A stretch of 35,831 nt of DNA. Source: Prevotella sp. CAG:1185 (GTDB lineage: Bacteria > Bacteroidota > Bacteroidia > Bacteroidales > Bacteroidaceae). Position numbers and translations under genes: made by a program. The notes beneath the pieces were generated by a model, which saw only the letters and a program-made list of their open reading frames with translations, was not told where the DNA came from and did not search any database. Location of the stretch: the NCBI GenBank assembly GCA_000436695.1, contig HF992576.1, positions 1-35,831 on the forward strand, in the 5' to 3' direction. Shown here in pieces: positions 32,972 through 35,831 of the stretch (the stretch's first letter is position 1; the number at the start of each line of letters is the position of its first letter).

Positions 32972-33337
32972 TTAAAGAACCTCAGGTGCCAAAGAAACGA
33001 CTTTCATGTTAACTGCACGAAGCTCACGTGCAACCGGACCAAAGATACGGCTACCACGAAGCTCACCGGCATTGTTCAGCAATACACAAGCATTGTCGTC
33101 GAAACGGATATATGAGCCGTCTGCACGACGTATTTCTTTCTTTGTGCGAACAACCAAAGCCTTAGATACTGCACCCTTTTTCAAATCACTTGACGGAATA
33201 ACGTTCTTGACAGCTACGACAATAACGTCACCAACACTTGCATAACGGCGGCGTGTACCACCCAGCACACGGATGCAAAGGGCCTCACGAGCTCCGCTGT
33301 TATCACATACTGTAAGTCTTGATTCTGCTTGTATCAT
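32972..33337 (-). CDS. rplN: 50S ribosomal protein L14 (uL14)
   Basis: L14 is a 23S rRNA-binding protein at the subunit interface. The 121-residue protein starts MIQAESRLTVCDNSGAREAL and ends IFGPVARELR ... VVSLAPEVL, as is standard. It lies 2 nt after rpsQ. Confidence 0.99.
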   Translation of the reverse strand: MIQAESRLTVCDNSGAREALCIRVLGGTRRRYASVGDVIVVAVKNVIPSSDLKKGAVSKALVVRTKKEIRRADGSYIRFDDNACVLLNNAGELRGSRIFGPVARELRAVNMKVVSLAPEVL

Positions 33338-33339
33338 AA

Positions 33340-33606
33340 TTACTTAGCTTTTTCAATTATTTGAACTAATCTCCATCTCTTTGTCTTACTCAAAGGACGT
33401 GTTTCCATAATGAGCACTGTATCACCTACATTTGCCTCATTATTCTCATCATGTGCATGGTATTTCTTTGTTTTCTGAACAAACTTACCATATATTGGGT
33501 GCATCTCCTTGAACTTAGCCGCAATAACAATGGTTTTATCCATTTTGTTGCTGATAACGACACCCGTTCTTGTTTTTCTTAAATTTCTTGTTTCCATCTG
33601 GACCAT
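33340..33606 (-). CDS. rpsQ: 30S ribosomal protein S17 (uS17)
   Basis: S17 is a small OB-fold 16S rRNA-binding protein. The product (88 residues from the first ATG) contains RKTRTGVVISNKMDKTIVIA and HPIYGKFVQKTKKYHAHDE, then METRPLSKTKRWRLVQIIEKAK-type end. Family members often begin METRNLRK, which would place the start at 33597. I keep 33606 because an A-rich sequence precedes it; the difference is three residues. Confidence 0.97.
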   Translation of the reverse strand: MVQMETRNLRKTRTGVVISNKMDKTIVIAAKFKEMHPIYGKFVQKTKKYHAHDENNEANVGDTVLIMETRPLSKTKRWRLVQIIEKAK

Positions 33607-33608
33607 TG

Positions 33609-33803
33609 TTATTTATTAAGTTCTCTCTGATGAAGTTCTGTTTTCATACGTGCTATATCACGACGAGTAGCCTTAATTTGAGATGGATTCTCCAGCGGTG
33701 TGATTGCGTGATTCAACTTCATTTGGTTATATTTAGCAACCTCTGCCTCTAATCTCTCTGCCAAATCTTTGGTTTCGAGTTCTCTCACTTCTTTAATCTT
33801 CAT
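33609..33803 (-). CDS. rpmC: 50S ribosomal protein L29 (uL29)
   Basis: L29 is a small helical protein at the tunnel exit, a docking site for SRP and trigger factor. The 64-residue protein starts MKIKEVRELETKDLAERLEA and has the family helix-turn NPSQIKATRRDIARMKTEL. It has 2-nt gaps on both sides (rplP, rpsQ). Confidence 0.98.
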   Translation of the reverse strand: MKIKEVRELETKDLAERLEAEVAKYNQMKLNHAITPLENPSQIKATRRDIARMKTELHQRELNK

Positions 33804-33805
33804 AA

Positions 33806-34234
33806 TTAAGCATTTTTATCGTAATCACGTCTAACAACAAATTTTGTCTTAACAGGCAATTTCTGTGCTGCAAGGCGCAAAGCCTCTTTGGCTACATCAA
33901 AAGAAACGCCTTCAACTTCAAAGAGGATACGTCCCGGAGTAACAGGTGCAACCCATCCAGCAGGATCTCCCTTACCTTTACCCATACGTACGTCAGCAGG
34001 CTTGCGTGTGATAGGTTTATCAGGGAATATGCGGATCCAGACTTGACCCTCACGTTGCATGTAACGATTGACAGCTACACGGGCTGCCTCTATCTGGCGG
34101 CTGTCAAGCCATTTAGCCTCAAGTGTCTTGATGCCGAATGAACCGAAAGCCAGTTGTGTACCTCTGTGGGCGTTGCCTTTTCTGCCGCGCCCGTCTTGAG
34201 GTCTTCTATATTTTACTCTTTTTGGCTGTAACAT
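33806..34234 (-). CDS. rplP: 50S ribosomal protein L16 (uL16)
   Basis: L16 supports A-site tRNA accommodation on the 50S subunit. The 142-residue protein starts MLQPKRVKYRRPQDGRGRKG and carries RIFPDKPITRKPADVRMGKG followed by the motif KGDPAGWVAPVTPGRILFE. It lies 14 nt after rpsC. Confidence 0.99.
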   Translation of the reverse strand: MLQPKRVKYRRPQDGRGRKGNAHRGTQLAFGSFGIKTLEAKWLDSRQIEAARVAVNRYMQREGQVWIRIFPDKPITRKPADVRMGKGKGDPAGWVAPVTPGRILFEVEGVSFDVAKEALRLAAQKLPVKTKFVVRRDYDKNA

Positions 34235-34248
34235 GATAGCTTCTTTCT

Positions 34249-34968
34249 TTAACGGTTATTGTTTCTCTTACGATTAACTCTTGCCTTGCCGTTAGAACGT
34301 CCGCTCTGCTTTTCCTGAGCGAAGTTAGGAGAAAGGTCGCGTTTTCCGTAAACCTCTCCGCGGCAAATCCAAACCTTAATACCTAACAGACCAACCTTTG
34401 TGAGGGCCTCTGCCTGGCAGTAATCGATGTCTGCACGGAATGTATGCAGCGGAGTACGTCCTTCCTTATACATTTCCTTACGTGCCATCTCAGCACCGTT
34501 CAGACGTCCAGTAATCTGTACCTTGATACCCTCAGCTCCGGCACGCATCGTGTTAGCTACAGCCATCTTTATTGCACGGCGGTAAGCAATCTTACCCTCA
34601 ACCTGGCGTGCAATGTTATTAGCTACAATAGACGCATCGAGCTCCGGCTTCTTAACCTCGAAAATATTGATCTGAATCTCTTTGTCATAGAGTTTCTTCA
34701 ACTCTTCCTTCAACTTGTCAACATCTTGTCCGCCTTTACCAATGACGATACCCGGACGGGCAGTGCAAATAGTGATGGTGACGAGTTTCAATGTACGCTC
34801 GATAACGATACGAGATACACTTGCTTTTGCAAGACGCTCGTTCAGGTATTTACGGATTTTCATATCCTCAACGAGGTTGTCACCAAATTTCTTTCCACCG
34901 AACCAATTTGAATCCCAACCCCTGATAATACCGAGACGGTTGCTTATTGGATTAACTTTCTGTCCCAT
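34249..34968 (-). CDS. rpsC: 30S ribosomal protein S3 (uS3)
   Basis: S3 lines the mRNA entry tunnel. The 239-residue protein starts MGQKVNPISNRLGIIRGWDS and has the KH domain motif PGIVIGKGGQDVDKLKEEL near residue 75. The C-terminal domain follows (YRRAIKMAVANTMRAGAEGIK, GRLNGAEMARKEMYKEGRTP). The tail is Arg/Asn-rich (NGKARVNRKRNNNR). It lies 8 nt after rplV. Confidence 0.99.
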   Translation of the reverse strand: MGQKVNPISNRLGIIRGWDSNWFGGKKFGDNLVEDMKIRKYLNERLAKASVSRIVIERTLKLVTITICTARPGIVIGKGGQDVDKLKEELKKLYDKEIQINIFEVKKPELDASIVANNIARQVEGKIAYRRAIKMAVANTMRAGAEGIKVQITGRLNGAEMARKEMYKEGRTPLHTFRADIDYCQAEALTKVGLLGIKVWICRGEVYGKRDLSPNFAQEKQSGRSNGKARVNRKRNNNR

Positions 34969-34976
34969 TCTATTAA

Positions 34977-35381
34977 TTATTTTTCGTCATTAGTTTTAGC
35001 ATCAACAAACAGAGTAACATGATTGCTACGCTTACGGATTCTGTAGCCACGACCCTGAGGTGCCGGTCTCATACGCTTCATTGTAACACCTTCGTCAACG
35101 AATACTTTTGATACATAAAGCTCTCCGTCCTCAGCCTTGCGGTCATTTTTCACTTCCCAGTTAGCGATAGCAGAACGAAGAAGTTTCTCTACGTCAGCAG
35201 CAGCAGCTTTCTTAGAGAACTTCAGAACACCGAGCGCGCGGTTAACTTCCATTCCGCGGATCATGTCAACGACATAACGCATCTTGCGCGGAGAAGAAGG
35301 CACGCCTCTGAGCTTTGCGAAATACAATGTCTTAAGGGCTTCTTTTCTTTTTTCAGCCGCTATTTTTTTTCTTGCTCCCAT
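34977..35381 (-). CDS. rplV: 50S ribosomal protein L22 (uL22)
   Basis: L22 lines the exit tunnel. The 134-residue protein has a basic N-terminal extension (MGARKKIAAEKRKEALKTL) before the core AKLRGVPSSPRKMRYVVDMI and the loop region KRMRPAPQGRGYRIRKRSNH, which reaches the tunnel. It lies 34 nt after rpsS. Confidence 0.99.
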   Translation of the reverse strand: MGARKKIAAEKRKEALKTLYFAKLRGVPSSPRKMRYVVDMIRGMEVNRALGVLKFSKKAAAADVEKLLRSAIANWEVKNDRKAEDGELYVSKVFVDEGVTMKRMRPAPQGRGYRIRKRSNHVTLFVDAKTNDEK

Positions 35382-35415
35382 TATTTTATTTTTTTATTTT
35401 CAATGGTTAGCCTGT

Positions 35416-35682
35416 TTACTTCTTATTACCGGCGTGGCCACCGAATCTACGTGTAGGAGAGAATTCTCCCAACTTGTGACCTACCATGTTTTCGGTAATA
35501 TAAACAGGGATAAATTTGTTTCCGTTATGAACTGCAACAGTGTGACCCACGAAATCAGGAGAAATCACTGAAGCTCTAGCCCAAGTTTTAACGACACTCT
35601 TCTTGCCGCTTTCGTTCATGGCAAGAATTTTCTTTTCGAGCGATACGTTAATGTATGGACCTTTTTTTAATGAACGACTCAT
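35416..35682 (-). CDS. rpsS: 30S ribosomal protein S19 (uS19)
   Basis: S19 binds 16S rRNA in the 30S head with S13. The 88-residue protein starts MSRSLKKGPYINVSLEKKIL and has the motif TWARASVISPDFVGHTVAVH and ITENMVGHKLGEFSPTR. It lies 21 nt after rplB. Confidence 0.99.
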   Translation of the reverse strand: MSRSLKKGPYINVSLEKKILAMNESGKKSVVKTWARASVISPDFVGHTVAVHNGNKFIPVYITENMVGHKLGEFSPTRRFGGHAGNKK

Positions 35683-35703
35683 AATTTACTCTAGTTAACT
35701 TGA

Positions 35704-35831
35704 TTATTTATTAGCTCTTTCAATAATATACTTGTTAGAAAGCTTCTTCGGAGCTCTTGTCTTGAGACCCTTAGCATACAAGCCCTTACGTGAACGTGGA
35801 TGACCTCCAGACTGACGTCCTTCACCACCAC
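35704..35831 (-). CDS. rplB: 50S ribosomal protein L2 (uL2), C-terminal end (cut by window edge)
   Basis: Only the last 41 or so residues are in the window. They read GGEGRQSGGHPRSRKG, then LYAKGLKTRAPKKLSNKYII, then ERANK and a stop. The first part is the glycine-rich segment near the peptidyl-transferase centre and the second the family C-terminus (K-Y-I-I-E-R). The position directly before rpsS agrees. The rest of the S10 operon (rpsJ to rplW) should lie beyond the right edge. Confidence 0.96.
   Translation of the reverse strand, partial: GGEGRQSGGHPRSRKGLYAKGLKTRAPKKLSNKYIIERANK

Overview
The window is a bacterial chromosome segment from the phylum Bacteroidota, most likely Prevotella or a close relative. 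The evidence is a SusC/SusD pair, four secreted proteins with type IX secretion (T9SS)-style C-terminal domains, a recognisable Bacteroidetes -33/-7 promoter (TTTG, 20 nt, TAnnTTTG) ahead of rimP, A-rich rather than Shine-Dalgarno start contexts, and map-infA-rpmJ sitting between secY and rpsM. The genus is an inference from overall protein resemblance and repeat style.

Layout. (1) 1-2531, minus strand: rimP-nusA-infB, with infB cut by the left edge. A promoter and a terminator-like leader hairpin precede rimP, and a palindromic AT/GC mosaic element lies between nusA and infB. (2) 2532-4017: long non-coding stretch with a 22-bp phased repeat array, a terminator-like hairpin and a probable susC promoter. 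(3) 4018-14993, plus strand: a small pectin-utilisation locus. It holds susC, susD, a secreted protein built of two tandem copies of an unassigned domain, and a 1298-residue enzyme that joins pectin methylesterase and pectate lyase in one chain. Hairpins or terminators separate the units, and no regulator gene is visible. (4) 14994-17178: strong terminator, short tandem repeats, a second 22-bp phased array, and an orphan three-helix membrane protein on the minus strand. (5) 17179-22835, minus strand: a two-gene operon for a repeat-containing adhesin-like protein and an M6-family metalloprotease, both with signal peptides and T9SS-type tails. (6) 22836-23559: AT-rich non-coding DNA. (7) 23560-35831, minus strand: the S10-spc-alpha ribosomal superoperon from rplB (cut by the right edge) to rplQ, ending in a clear intrinsic terminator.

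Working together. In the pectin locus, SusD binds and SusC imports oligosaccharides. The fused enzyme should demethylate homogalacturonan and cleave the product. The tandem-domain protein may add surface binding. The adhesin and protease appear to be co-transcribed and share the T9SS export route. Regions 1 and 7 are core transcription and translation genes.

I found no clearly new system. The best leads are the hairpins in the three widest spacers of the ribosomal operon (two with matching loops, ahead of rpsD and rplQ), the 22-bp phased repeat family, and a possible attenuator ahead of rimP-nusA-infB.
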